Below are positions 36,546 to 45,317 of a DNA stretch of 64,000 nt, one piece after another (the first letter of the stretch is position 1; each line of letters opens with the position of its first letter). A model generated the notes under the pieces. That model worked only from the letters and a program-made list of their open reading frames with translations, was not told the origin of the DNA and did not search any database. The DNA is from Rubripirellula reticaptiva (lineage in GTDB: Bacteria; Planctomycetota; Planctomycetia; Pirellulales; Pirellulaceae), in the NCBI RefSeq assembly GCF_007860175.1, contig NZ_SJPX01000002.1, positions 1,612,001 through 1,676,000 on the forward strand, written 5' to 3'. Both the position numbers and the translations under genes were made by a program.

Positions 36546-37949
36546 TTAAAACTGAATCTGGTACTTTGCGGTCATCGCTCGGCGAACTTCCGCTGTCAAC
36601 TTGTCGATTTGGCTGAGTGCGTCTTTAAAGTTCGCATAGGCGTTCCCGCGAGCGTAACTGTTGGTGACTCTTTGATAATCAGCGGTTGAGTTGGCGTTGT
36701 AGTAACCATCACCGTAGTAGCCACTGTTTAGACTCTGACTTGCCTTGATTTTGCCTGCATCGATATTGCCCTGAGTCACCGTGAGGGCATTGCCGCGCAG
36801 CGTCTCTGCGACGCTTGTTCCAAATTGAATCATTTCGGGATCCACATTTAGAGTGCCCAATTCGTCAATCGCTCTGGCACGCTGGTCATTCCACTTCGCC
36901 AAAGCACCGGTGGTCTGCGACTTATGCTTGCGAGTCTGCTCGACGATCGCATCGACCTCGTCGAAGTAGTTTTTGGAACGGTACGCCATCTGTTCTTTCT
37001 CGGTTTTCCCTTGGCTGCCTCCATCGTTTGCCAATCGAACCGTTCGCGACGCTTGGCTTTCCAGGCTGAAAATCCCCAACAAGCCGCTAAGGGTTGACTC
37101 GGTGATAGGGCCTTGAAGCGACAGATTATTTCCATCAACCTTCACCTCCCAAGTCAGCACCTCAGGAGCAGCCGAACCACTTCGCTCAAGCATTTCTGCA
37201 AACAAATCAGCGGCGATGATTTTCAATGAGCCGGGTGCAGTTGAAAACTCAATCGTAACGATGCACTCACTGAGGCTCCTTCGACCGACGATGATGCTGA
37301 CACCAGTCGCCGACGCCAACGTTTTAGCGACCGACTCGGGAGACTTTGACTTGATCGACTTGAACGTTGATAGCCGTTTCGCCAATGGCACTGGCGAAAA
37401 CACATCTGAAACTTCGATCGCCAACATCATTGACAAGTAAGACTCAGGTTGATTAGCGCGAGCTTCTAGGAAAGGCGTGTAGTTGACGTTTGTGCTTGGC
37501 GACAACCAACCCGACAACAGTGACCGGTCTGCCGGCCGCAACACACCAAGCCGATTGTCCTTCGCTGGATACAGATAGGTCTGCTGCGGCGACCACACAA
37601 CATCTTTCCCATCGACACTGTCGACATATCCTCCCACCTGCTTGGCCAGCTCGTCAACATCAACGCTTTCCTTCAATGTTGCATAGCCAGCCTCCCAGCG
37701 TGGTCGGAGGCTCATCAGGTTAAGATCCGAGATGAACCAGAATTCCTGAACGTTCTCGTCGACGCGATCGACAAATCCTGCGTCGCTCATCAGCTGATTG
37801 AGTGACTCAACGTTTACATAGCCCATCGCATTGGCGGGCGAAGGGGAGCGTTTGAGCAAAAGCGGTAACTTTTCGTCCTGAGAAAGGCCGACAGTTGAAA
37901 CAAAACAGGAAGCTGCGAGAGCGAGGACGCAGGAAAATTTGGAAATCAT
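36546..37949 (-). CDS. secreted hypothetical protein
   Basis: A 467-residue protein with a signal peptide (VLALAASCFVSTVGLSQ). It starts with PLLLKRSPSPANAMGYVNVESLNQLM, a pattern seen in uncharacterised planctomycete exported proteins. There is no transmembrane segment after the signal. The C-terminal 130 residues are rich in Lys/Gln and then Tyr/Asn (SGYYGDGYYNANSTADYQ) and look helical and repetitive. No catalytic motif is recognised. It faces copA across the hairpin terminator and lies 55 bp downstream of the BatD end, but its own promoter is likely. Confidence 0.8.
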   Translation of the reverse strand: MISKFSCVLALAASCFVSTVGLSQDEKLPLLLKRSPSPANAMGYVNVESLNQLMSDAGFVDRVDENVQEFWFISDLNLMSLRPRWEAGYATLKESVDVDELAKQVGGYVDSVDGKDVVWSPQQTYLYPAKDNRLGVLRPADRSLLSGWLSPSTNVNYTPFLEARANQPESYLSMMLAIEVSDVFSPVPLAKRLSTFKSIKSKSPESVAKTLASATGVSIIVGRRSLSECIVTIEFSTAPGSLKIIAADLFAEMLERSGSAAPEVLTWEVKVDGNNLSLQGPITESTLSGLLGIFSLESQASRTVRLANDGGSQGKTEKEQMAYRSKNYFDEVDAIVEQTRKHKSQTTGALAKWNDQRARAIDELGTLNVDPEMIQFGTSVAETLRGNALTVTQGNIDAGKIKASQSLNSGYYGDGYYNANSTADYQRVTNSYARGNAYANFKDALSQIDKLTAEVRRAMTAKYQIQF

Positions 37950-38003
37950 GTTGTTAGACTCAGCGGAGACGTTTGTGGGAGACTAATAGGATACACAGTT
38001 TTA

Positions 38004-39035
38004 CTACGGATTAAGTGGCGGTAGGCTGCCAGTTTCAGGCGTTTTTTCGAGGCCACACGCTGTTCTGAGGTACTTTCTCCCCCTGTGCCCCGCGATCAAG
38101 ATGGTGGCCGCAAGGAGCACCGCGAAAGCCCACCACTGGAGATTTGAGAATTGTGACGAATTGATTGGTCGAAACGGAGCATTGAGCGGTGACGCCTCGG
38201 TTGCCGCTGATTCTGTCACCAAAAACATTTGCCCCGACAGCATTTCTGTTTCCAGCTCGCCTTTCTGCAAATTCCACCATGTCAATTGTATCGATGGCAA
38301 GTCGACGGTTCCTGGTTCAGTGAACACGTAGGTCACTCGATCCTGTCGAGCAGACGTCAATTCGCTTCGGTTATTGGACTCTTGAAATTCGGGGGCCTTG
38401 CGATAAACCGTCACACCGTCGACATCGGCGAACAAAATATCGGGTAAAACGAGAGCCGGCGCACCGCCGATCTTTCGCTCGATCGATCGGACCACACCGT
38501 CACCCACGGATACTTCGGTTCGGCTAGGCTCCCAAGTTTGTTTGACCTGAAACTGATCGGTGACAACCAAACCGGTCGAGCTGCTTACACCCTCTGGAAA
38601 TGCCGCCTTCATTTTGATCGGCTTCGTCCCGATCGTCTCGCTGCCCGTTTGAGTTTTCGCGCCAAAAAATTTTACTTTCACTTCAACGTCGATCCGTGGA
38701 ATCATGATCGGCCCGCTGCGCTGGGGGTAAATCCACCATTCGTTGCGCTGCCCCGTGTATGCGTCACCTTGGATCGTTTCATTCAATCGCGTCGCTTGCC
38801 CCTCCGGCACGTAGACGATCGCACCGGGGACATCGAACGTTGGAAGTTTCGGGACATTTGCCCAGCCGTCTTGACCAAGCACGTCCAGGATCAATCGGAC
38901 ACGCTGACCGACAACAACGGGTTCGTCGGACGCAGGGTCCGTCTTGATGCGAACGACCGGCTTCGCCGCGTCCACGTTGTATTGAGGCAACAGCACTGCT
39001 GATGCGACGATCAGCAGTAGCAGATATCTATTCAT
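38004..39035 (-). CDS. batD: BatD-like exported protein of the MoxR/Bat operon
   Basis: A 343-residue protein from an ATG at 39035 (MNRYLLLLIVASAVLL signal peptide). The body has BatD beta-domain features: VVVGQRVRLILDVLG, DVPGAIVYV, TYVFTEPGTVDLPSIQLTWW, then a C-terminal membrane helix (LQWWAFAVLLAATILIAG). It is shorter than classical BatD (about 500-600 residues) and seems to keep two beta domains. Bat proteins act with MoxR ATPases in envelope stress and oxygen tolerance. Its start overlaps the end of the TPR gene by 8 bp, so it is the last gene of the operon. Confidence 0.85.
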   Translation of the reverse strand: MNRYLLLLIVASAVLLPQYNVDAAKPVVRIKTDPASDEPVVVGQRVRLILDVLGQDGWANVPKLPTFDVPGAIVYVPEGQATRLNETIQGDAYTGQRNEWWIYPQRSGPIMIPRIDVEVKVKFFGAKTQTGSETIGTKPIKMKAAFPEGVSSSTGLVVTDQFQVKQTWEPSRTEVSVGDGVVRSIERKIGGAPALVLPDILFADVDGVTVYRKAPEFQESNNRSELTSARQDRVTYVFTEPGTVDLPSIQLTWWNLQKGELETEMLSGQMFLVTESAATEASPLNAPFRPINSSQFSNLQWWAFAVLLAATILIAGHRGRKYLRTACGLEKTPETGSLPPLNP

Positions 39036-39684
39036 CGTCGGCTGGCTCCTGGTCACGCATTGCTTCTTGAAAAGAGAATTTGCTCTTTAGGAAATCTCGC
39101 GGAGTCGTCTGTACTTGCCGTAGCCAGATCGCTTGCAATTCGGAATCCGAGAGCGATTCGCCTTTGACCGTTTCCTCATTGTCATCGGATGAATTCGAAG
39201 AAGAACTGGTTTGATCAAACACGATCTCATCGGCGCCTAGCTTACCGCCCGTCATTTCGCCGCCTTCTGTTTTCAACCTTGCGGCGCGTCCCGCAGCGAT
39301 GGCTCGATTCTTGACGGCGGGCTGCCAGTCCGGCCGCAACTCGAGCGCTCGATCGTATCGCTTGACGGCCGGTTCGTACTCGCCCAGCATGACCAGCATG
39401 TTGGCGTGATTGAATGCCGCCTCCGGGCCAGGGATGGTTGAAAACATCGAAGCGGCTCGCTTGAAATCGCCCGTTCTTGACAGCGCAACCGCTCGACGAA
39501 AAGGATCCTCAAACACTTCCGCTGCCGCATCAAATTCGCCACGGTCTAACAATCGTTGTCCATGCTGATCAGCGGTCACCAGAAACGCACCGCGGTTTCG
39601 AAAACCTGCGATCAACGCAAACAAAATCAGAATGCATGTCAGCACCGTGGCAATGCGTTTGAAGAGACGACGCGAGTGACTCAT
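39028..39684 (-). CDS. TPR protein, BatC/BatE-like
   Basis: A 218-residue protein from an ATG at 39684 (MSHSRRLFKRIATVLTCIL). One N-terminal membrane helix precedes two to three TPR units (DRGEFDAAAEVFEDPF, ALSRTGDFKRAASMF, LVMLGEYEPAVKRYDRALEL). The C-terminus is Ser/Asp/Glu-rich (SSSSNSSDDNEETV) and ends in a short helix with QTTPRDFLKSKFSFQ. This is the usual BatC/BatE arrangement in the Bat complex. The ATG overlaps the BatB stop as ATGA. TPR proteins usually scaffold the VWA partners. Confidence 0.85.
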   Translation of the reverse strand: MSHSRRLFKRIATVLTCILILFALIAGFRNRGAFLVTADQHGQRLLDRGEFDAAAEVFEDPFRRAVALSRTGDFKRAASMFSTIPGPEAAFNHANMLVMLGEYEPAVKRYDRALELRPDWQPAVKNRAIAAGRAARLKTEGGEMTGGKLGADEIVFDQTSSSSNSSDDNEETVKGESLSDSELQAIWLRQVQTTPRDFLKSKFSFQEAMRDQEPADDE

Positions 39685-40634
39685 GTCAAACTTCCTGACG
39701 CAATGCTCCAGCCGCGGCGGCTCCAAAGTGCCACTCCGATCGCAATCGGCCACAGCAACCAGTAACCGTCATCTCGCCACCGAGCCGACGGGTCGGTTGT
39801 CGACGCCACCAGCGAACTCTTGGCGTGATTGGCCACTTGGTCAATGTCCGCGTCGTCCGCAGTCAGTCGAACTAGTCGAGCATTCAGGATGTCCGATGCC
39901 TTGTCCACACCCAACCCGGCTAAACTCGAATCGAGAGCAACCGGAGCCAACCATTGCACCGTGGCTCGATGACTGGTTCGCCAATTTTGAAGTAACGGAT
40001 GCTGCGCATGCTCGCAGGTATCCGCGATCACCAGAATCGACGCGGCAACCGAATCTCGTTCGATGTCTTCGACTACCAAAGTCAATGCATTTACCAATGC
40101 GTCACCTTCGCCCGGCATGACGCCGGGGTCTAGCGATTGCAGCATTTCATCAATCACACCACTGTCGCTTGTTGGCGGCATCACAAGGTGTGCGGATCGA
40201 GAATAAACCACCAGCCCGGTTGCCGAGCCCTTGCGATTCTGCATTAGGTCATGCAACTTGTTCCGCACTCGCTCGAGTCGTGATGGCAGCACGTCGTTGC
40301 TTTCCATCGAGGGAGTCAACTTCAAGACAACCCACAGATTGGACGTGTCACTGGCAAACGGTGAGGGTTCCCGTCGCCAACTTGGCCCGGCCAACGCGAC
40401 GGTTCCCAGCAGCCAAAGTCCGAGCAAAACCGCAGACGGCTGCACACGTGATTGCTTGGCTGGATTCACGACCAAGTGTTTCAACAAATGGGGCGAAACC
40501 TGCTGAGAAAGCGGTTGCTGCGAACCGCTGTTTCGCACGCAAAACCACCAAACAATTCCAATCGGAATCAGCAGCAAGAACCCCATCGGACGTAGCCAAT
40601 GAAAATTGAACAACCATGTCTGCAAGCCATTCAT
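39681..40634 (-). CDS. batB: VWA-domain membrane protein BatB-like with altered metal site
   Basis: A 317-residue protein with membrane helices near both ends and a VWA domain between. The region that should hold the MIDAS DxSxS motif reads WVVLKLTPSMESNDVLP, so the Asp is replaced and metal-dependent ligand binding may be weakened or lost. Later VWA elements remain (SASILVIADTCEH). It follows BatA with an ATGA overlap and precedes the TPR gene in the same way. Pairing of an intact BatA with a degenerate BatB is typical of paralogous VWA complexes; the consequence here is inference. Confidence 0.88.
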   Translation of the reverse strand: MNGLQTWLFNFHWLRPMGFLLLIPIGIVWWFCVRNSGSQQPLSQQVSPHLLKHLVVNPAKQSRVQPSAVLLGLWLLGTVALAGPSWRREPSPFASDTSNLWVVLKLTPSMESNDVLPSRLERVRNKLHDLMQNRKGSATGLVVYSRSAHLVMPPTSDSGVIDEMLQSLDPGVMPGEGDALVNALTLVVEDIERDSVAASILVIADTCEHAQHPLLQNWRTSHRATVQWLAPVALDSSLAGLGVDKASDILNARLVRLTADDADIDQVANHAKSSLVASTTDPSARWRDDGYWLLWPIAIGVALWSRRGWSIASGSLT

Positions 40635-41683
40635 GCGGCAGTGCTCTGCTTGATTGGTGACTCGTCAGATGTCGCAATGTTTCGATTGGCACGCGACACA
40701 ATCCGCAGACGTCCGACCGCTGAACCCACGCCAACGGCGGCGTGGTACAGGATCGAAACGACCATCCCCGCAGCAATCAACCAAGCGAACAGGTCACTGC
40801 GAGGCCGATGCGAAACCGTTTCGACTTCGCGTGTATCCATCGAGTCCAGTTTTCCGTACACCTGCTTCAAGCCGTCGCGGTCCTCGGCGCGAAAATAGTC
40901 GCCGCCGGTTTCTTTTGCGACTTGTCGCAGAGCATCTTCATCCAGCAACTCTTCGCCCGCGGCCTCCGGATCGCCAACGCCGATCGTGTGAATCACGATT
41001 CCTTTGTCGGCCGCAATTTTCGCCGCCTCTGCCGGCGGAACACGACTGCCCGTGTCGTTGCCGTCGGTCATCGCGACTAGCACTTTGCTGTCCATTTCAC
41101 TGCGATCAAAGAGCGTGATCCCCAATCCGATTGCGTCGCCCAAAGATGTTTTGGGGCCAGCCATCCTTGGATAAAGTTCGTCCAGCAATTCTTGGCAGAC
41201 GTCCAAATCTTGAGTGAAAGGAATCTGGACAAACGCGCCTGAACCGAACACGACCATCCCGACGCGGTCGCCCTTTCGCTGGCTCAGAAAGTCGCCCAAA
41301 ACCTGCTTGGTCGCCGTTAGCCGGTCGACTCGCTTCCCATCCTGGTCAGTGAAGTCCTCCGTTTCCATCGACCCGGACAAGTCCACCGCCAACAACAAAT
41401 CGCGCGTGGCAACTTCACGAACGATCGGATCGCCCAACCATTGCGGTCGGGCAAGTGCCGCCACTAAACACGCCCAGCAGAATGCAAACGTCAGCGTCTG
41501 CATCCAACTGCGCCGTCGCACGACGGCGTTCTTACCTGGCGACGCGCCGAGAGCTTCGACGGCGACATCAAACATCGGCACCCGAATTGCGGATCGCGAT
41601 TGTTCGAAACTTGGCAACAGCCAATGCAGGAAGAACGGAAAGACGATCAAGCCCAGCAGCCAGGGATAGGCAAACGTCAACAT
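40631..41683 (-). CDS. batA: VWA-domain membrane protein BatA-like
   Basis: A 350-residue protein. Two N-terminal membrane helices (FAYPWLLGLIVFPFFLHWLL; TFAFCWACLVAALARP) are followed by a VWA domain with an intact MIDAS (AVDLSGSMETEDF) and ALVAMTDGNDTGS, then a C-terminal helix (FAWLIAAGMVVSILYHAA). This is the classic BatA architecture. VWA proteins of MoxR systems are thought to recruit targets to the AAA+ ATPase. Its start overlaps the DUF4381 gene by 7 bp. Confidence 0.93.
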   Translation of the reverse strand: MLTFAYPWLLGLIVFPFFLHWLLPSFEQSRSAIRVPMFDVAVEALGASPGKNAVVRRRSWMQTLTFAFCWACLVAALARPQWLGDPIVREVATRDLLLAVDLSGSMETEDFTDQDGKRVDRLTATKQVLGDFLSQRKGDRVGMVVFGSGAFVQIPFTQDLDVCQELLDELYPRMAGPKTSLGDAIGLGITLFDRSEMDSKVLVAMTDGNDTGSRVPPAEAAKIAADKGIVIHTIGVGDPEAAGEELLDEDALRQVAKETGGDYFRAEDRDGLKQVYGKLDSMDTREVETVSHRPRSDLFAWLIAAGMVVSILYHAAVGVGSAVGRLRIVSRANRNIATSDESPIKQSTAA

Positions 41684-42171
41684 GCGTCGTCATCCCGATC
41701 ATGCTCACGTATCCAAGCCGAAGCCGCTTGTAAGGTGGCTACGTATTCCTCGTGGCCAAAGTCGTCAGGAATCTTTTGGTAGTTCGAGCTCGCCAAATTT
41801 GCCACAACAGAATCACTGAACCGAAATTCTCGAACCGACGCACGCAGAAAATCCGCCCAATCGGTTCCCCATAGCGAGGCAACCTTTTCGCGAGAATAAG
41901 AAACCATCGCGACTCGCTTGAGTACCTCGTCGACGCCTCGCAATCCGACTTCAAACGACGATGCCGTTTCCAGTTTGCGGATCAGCCTTACCCCTTCGCG
42001 ACGGTAAGCATTCTGACGATACCGAATCCAACAAGCGATCAATCCGTAGGCGAGCCAAATCGAAGCGATCGCGATCACGAACCACCATCCAGGAGCCAAC
42101 GGAAACACACCCACGGAATCTGGGATAACTATGCCTTCGAGAGCACTCAGGCTGTACGGATCCGTTTCCAT
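41677..42171 (-). CDS. DUF4381-type membrane protein
   Basis: A 164-residue protein with LSALEGIVIPDSVGVFPLAP, then one membrane helix (WWFVIAIASIWLAYGLIACW) and a cytoplasmic helical domain (SREKVASLWGTDWADFLRAS). This matches DUF4381, a constant partner of MoxR-Bat operons in proteobacteria and planctomycetes. Its position between the DUF58 and BatA genes fits. The biochemical role is unknown; a bridging role in the membrane complex is assumed. Confidence 0.88.
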   Translation of the reverse strand: METDPYSLSALEGIVIPDSVGVFPLAPGWWFVIAIASIWLAYGLIACWIRYRQNAYRREGVRLIRKLETASSFEVGLRGVDEVLKRVAMVSYSREKVASLWGTDWADFLRASVREFRFSDSVVANLASSNYQKIPDDFGHEEYVATLQAASAWIREHDRDDDAC

Positions 42172-42173
42172 CG

Positions 42174-43154
42174 CTAGTGCCGCCCCATCAATCGCTGGAC
42201 TTGATGGCTCGTGTCCTCGCCGGCGCTGATGGGCAGGACCGGAATCCGCAACTCTTGTTGCAGCGACAGCACTTCTGCGATCCGGCCCGCGGTTGCTTCT
42301 TTCAACCTTTTCATCGCACGGCCTTTGTCTGGGACTTCGACCTGCAACTCTCCATCACTGATCACGAATTGGCCGCTGGTCGGTAATTGTGATGCGATGG
42401 GATCATGGACAAGTGTTGCAATGACATCGTTGTGCGAGCGGATCTTGCGAAGTCGCCGACGGACCATGTCGTCCAACCCGAAGAAATCGCTGATGACAAC
42501 AACAAGATGATCGTGCGTCGCGATTCGCTCGGCCGCATCAAGTGCCCTGCACAACATGCTGGCGTTGGGCTTGGCTGGCGAATCGGCATGCAGACGATTT
42601 CCGAAGTCGACCAAACATCGCAGCATTCGCATGACGCCATCGCGACTGCGACCTATTCGCACGGTCTCGCAAGCGGCATCGTCAAAGGCGATCATGCCGA
42701 CGCGATCGCCCACGTCGATCACCCGCCAAGCAGCCAGCGCTGCGGTTTCGGCTGCGGATACGGACTTCATATTGTGCTGAGTGCCAAAGAACATTCCGAT
42801 CCGCTGATCGACAACTAATAACGTCGGACGATCGCGTTCTTCGGTGAACACTCGGGTGTGCGGACTCCGCAGCCTTGCCGTGACTTTCCAATCGATCGTG
42901 CGGATGTCATCGCCGGCGTGATAGGCTCGGATCTCTTCGAAGTTGAGACCTCGCCCACGGACTCGCGAAGCATGTCTTCCCGCCAACAAGCTATTGACCG
43001 GTTGCTTGGGAAGGAACGAAAAACCTTTCGCTTTTGCACGTAAGCGAACCAACTCGTGCAAGTTAGTTTGCACGCGAGGGTCAACCAGATCGCCGCGGTT
43101 TGACAATTCTGCCGCTCTTGCCGCATCACGATTGGATTGCAGCGTGTTTTTCAT
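42174..43154 (-). CDS. DUF58 protein of the MoxR/Bat operon
   Basis: A 326-residue soluble protein. The DUF58 signature is clear: RVRGRGLNFEEIRAYHAGDD, IRTIDWKVTARLRSPHTRVF, followed by RDRPTLLVVDQRIGMFFG, which begins a VWA-like fold. DUF58 proteins pair with MoxR ATPases and are probable adaptors. Its start overlaps the moxR stop as ATGA, and it ends 2 bp before the DUF4381 start. Confidence 0.94.
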   Translation of the reverse strand: MKNTLQSNRDAARAAELSNRGDLVDPRVQTNLHELVRLRAKAKGFSFLPKQPVNSLLAGRHASRVRGRGLNFEEIRAYHAGDDIRTIDWKVTARLRSPHTRVFTEERDRPTLLVVDQRIGMFFGTQHNMKSVSAAETAALAAWRVIDVGDRVGMIAFDDAACETVRIGRSRDGVMRMLRCLVDFGNRLHADSPAKPNASMLCRALDAAERIATHDHLVVVISDFFGLDDMVRRRLRKIRSHNDVIATLVHDPIASQLPTSGQFVISDGELQVEVPDKGRAMKRLKEATAGRIAEVLSLQQELRIPVLPISAGEDTSHQVQRLMGRH

Positions 43155-44122
43155 GCGACAGCCACCTGCTTCAACAACTCGTCAATGACTTGATCCGCCG
43201 TCACTCCATCGGCACTGGCTTCGTACGTCAACATCAACCGGTGTCGCAAACAATCGTGCGTGATGGCTCGCACGTCTTCGGGCGTCACGTGATCGCGTCC
43301 GTGGTACCAAGCGTGCGCCCGCGATACCTTATCGATCGCAAGCGTACCGCGAGGACTGACGCCGACTTGGATCCAACGTCCGAGTTCTTCTCCGTACGAT
43401 TGGGGACGTCGCGTGCCGGCAATGAGAGCAACGATGTACTTCTCCATCGGCTCAGCAATCTGAACCTGATCAATCTCGGCTCGCGCTTCGAAAACGGTCT
43501 GCTGAGGGATGATCGCGGGAGGCTCGCTGGAATCAGCATGGCCAGCAGATTCACCTCGAACCAGCCGCATGATCGCCAACTCTGATGCGTCGTCTGGATG
43601 CGCCATGGTGATGTGCATCAAAAAGCGATCCATCTGAGCCTCGGGCAGTGGATAGGTCCCTTCTTGCTCAACCGGATTCTGCGTTGCCAGCACCATGAAC
43701 AACTCGGGCAATAGGTGAGTCTTGCCCGACACGGTGACTTGCCGTTCCTCCATCGCTTCGAGCAGCGCCGCCTGAACCTTGGCGGGTGCTCGATTGATCT
43801 CATCGGCCAAAACCAAGTTGGCGAAGATTGGCCCTTTCTGAAACACGAACCGTTCGGCGGCATCTTCGCCCAGATAGATTTCCGCTCCGGTGATATCCGA
43901 AGGCAGCAAGTCGGGCGTGAACTGGATCCGGCTAAACTCAGACTCTAGATTCTGCGAAAGCGTTTTGATCGCCCGCGTCTTCGCCAATCCCGGTAACCCT
44001 TCCAACAAAGCGTTGCCGCCACACAAAAGTGTCAACAACAATTGCTCGACCACATGTTCTTGCCCAATGATAGACTCAGACATGCGGGCGTGTAGTTCAA
44101 GAATCTGTTCGCGTGACGTCAT
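43151..44122 (-). CDS. moxR: MoxR-family AAA+ ATPase
   Basis: A 323-residue AAA+ ATPase from the ATG at 44122 (MTSREQILELHARMSESIIG); an upstream ATG at 44218 adds 32 residues without family similarity. Walker A is GLPGLAKT, Walker B is LVLADEINRAPAK, and sensor and arginine-finger regions are present (ATQNPVEQEGTYPLPEAQMD). MoxR proteins act as chaperone-like ATPases with VWA partners. It is the first gene of the operon; the 150 bp up to the SHD1 gene may hold the promoter, though none was recognised. Confidence 0.95.
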   Translation of the reverse strand: MTSREQILELHARMSESIIGQEHVVEQLLLTLLCGGNALLEGLPGLAKTRAIKTLSQNLESEFSRIQFTPDLLPSDITGAEIYLGEDAAERFVFQKGPIFANLVLADEINRAPAKVQAALLEAMEERQVTVSGKTHLLPELFMVLATQNPVEQEGTYPLPEAQMDRFLMHITMAHPDDASELAIMRLVRGESAGHADSSEPPAIIPQQTVFEARAEIDQVQIAEPMEKYIVALIAGTRRPQSYGEELGRWIQVGVSPRGTLAIDKVSRAHAWYHGRDHVTPEDVRAITHDCLRHRLMLTYEASADGVTADQVIDELLKQVAVA

Positions 44123-44272
44123 GAACTGGTCCGAGTCGTAAAGGTCAGTGAGTCGATGCGATTGAACACGAGGCAACGAAGGAAAGAGTCGTGACGTCAG
44201 CGAGTGACACGGCCCCACTTCCTGAACCGCTCCGTTGTCTCCTGTTCAACTTCTTAGTTCCTCGCGGCCCGT

Positions 44273-45193
44273 TCACCGACTCGCTCGGCGGACAAAAGTA
44301 ACGGTGTACCCGGGATATCTGGACGTTGCCATTTGCGACGCCACCCGACTGTCACGTGCGCTGACGACGACGGTGGTCGGCCGTCCATAAACGCCCTGAC
44401 CGGGCTGCAAACCGATCTCCCAGACCGATGTGACGCCTGTGGCGACCGCCATCATGTTCAGTTTCAATAATTCAATTTTGCGATGTTGCATCTCATTTCG
44501 TTGATATTCCATCGCCTCAGCTTGCATCATGAGACTTTCGCGATCTTGCGTCGTCTTGTCTTTGTCGGACTCAAGCCACGCCTGCCAGCCTGGTTGAAGC
44601 ACCTTCAAGTCCTGTTCGCTGAACAGAAAGAAAGGTACTGCAATCTTATCGCCCGATTCCAGTTCCATCAGCACGCCTTCGAGCGGATAAACCTTTGGCT
44701 GGCCCTGCAGTCCGACGCTCCATGACGCGAGTTCCCGTTCGGATTCAAACGTCTTGCTTTCCAGCTTGGACATGATCTTCAAGATAAGCTTTTGATGCAG
44801 AGGATCGAGATCCGAAAACGCCAAATCACCGACGTGAACCTTGCCTCTTTGACGAGAAATCTCAAGATTCTTTCGGCCGAAGGCCAAAACTCGACCGCGG
44901 ACCATCAACCCATCGACCGATGTCCAAGTCTGCATCCCTTCGACGGACTTTGCCAATTTGTCGACAAGCTCCTTGGATTTCAAGTAATCGCGATCAACAT
45001 CCGTCAACTCAGCAACCTCAACCGCCACCAAGTCGCCCTTCTCCTTCTTCAAAATCACGGTCGTTTCATTGAACGCGATCGCTTCGGCTTCCAGCGTAAA
45101 GGCACCCGACGAACTAGACCACTTCCTGGCGTAGCTGCTAGGCGACATCACCAACAAAATCAATAAGCTGAAAACTAGATGAGTTGCACGCAT
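44273..45193 (-). CDS. exported SHD1-domain protein
   Basis: A 306-residue protein from an ATG at 45193 with a signal peptide (LVFSLLILLVMSPSSYARKW). The first mature domain (RKWSSSSGAFTLEAEAIAFN, LKKEKGDLVAVEVAELTDVD) is an SHD1 (SLA1 homology) domain, very common in planctomycete exported proteins. A helical region follows and the C-terminus has a DRRVRRAS-like basic end. No enzyme motif is visible. It sits between the sulfatase and the MoxR operon on the same strand. Function unknown. Confidence 0.82.
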   Translation of the reverse strand: MRATHLVFSLLILLVMSPSSYARKWSSSSGAFTLEAEAIAFNETTVILKKEKGDLVAVEVAELTDVDRDYLKSKELVDKLAKSVEGMQTWTSVDGLMVRGRVLAFGRKNLEISRQRGKVHVGDLAFSDLDPLHQKLILKIMSKLESKTFESERELASWSVGLQGQPKVYPLEGVLMELESGDKIAVPFFLFSEQDLKVLQPGWQAWLESDKDKTTQDRESLMMQAEAMEYQRNEMQHRKIELLKLNMMAVATGVTSVWEIGLQPGQGVYGRPTTVVVSARDSRVASQMATSRYPGYTVTFVRRASR

Positions 45194-45241
45194 GACAAAC
45201 AATATTTCAATGAAACGAATTCGGAATCTCTATCAACAGCG

Positions 45242-45300
45242 GGGAACAACGGAAACGGAGATCAAGCCATGGCTTCACTCCGTTTCCTCGTGTTGTTCCC
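45242..45300. terminator. long imperfect hairpin downstream of the sulfatase gene
   Basis: GGGAACAAC and GGAAACGGAG (45242-45260) pair with CTCCGTTTCC (45278-45287) and GTTGTTCCC (45292-45300), leaving a 4-nt bulge. The 17-nt loop itself contains the palindrome AAGCCATGGCTT. It lies 18 bp after the sulfatase stop codon on the minus strand, so it is probably its terminator or an RNA-stabilising structure. No T-run follows. Confidence 0.6.
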
Positions 45301-45317
45301 GTTCAAAAAAGCAAGGG

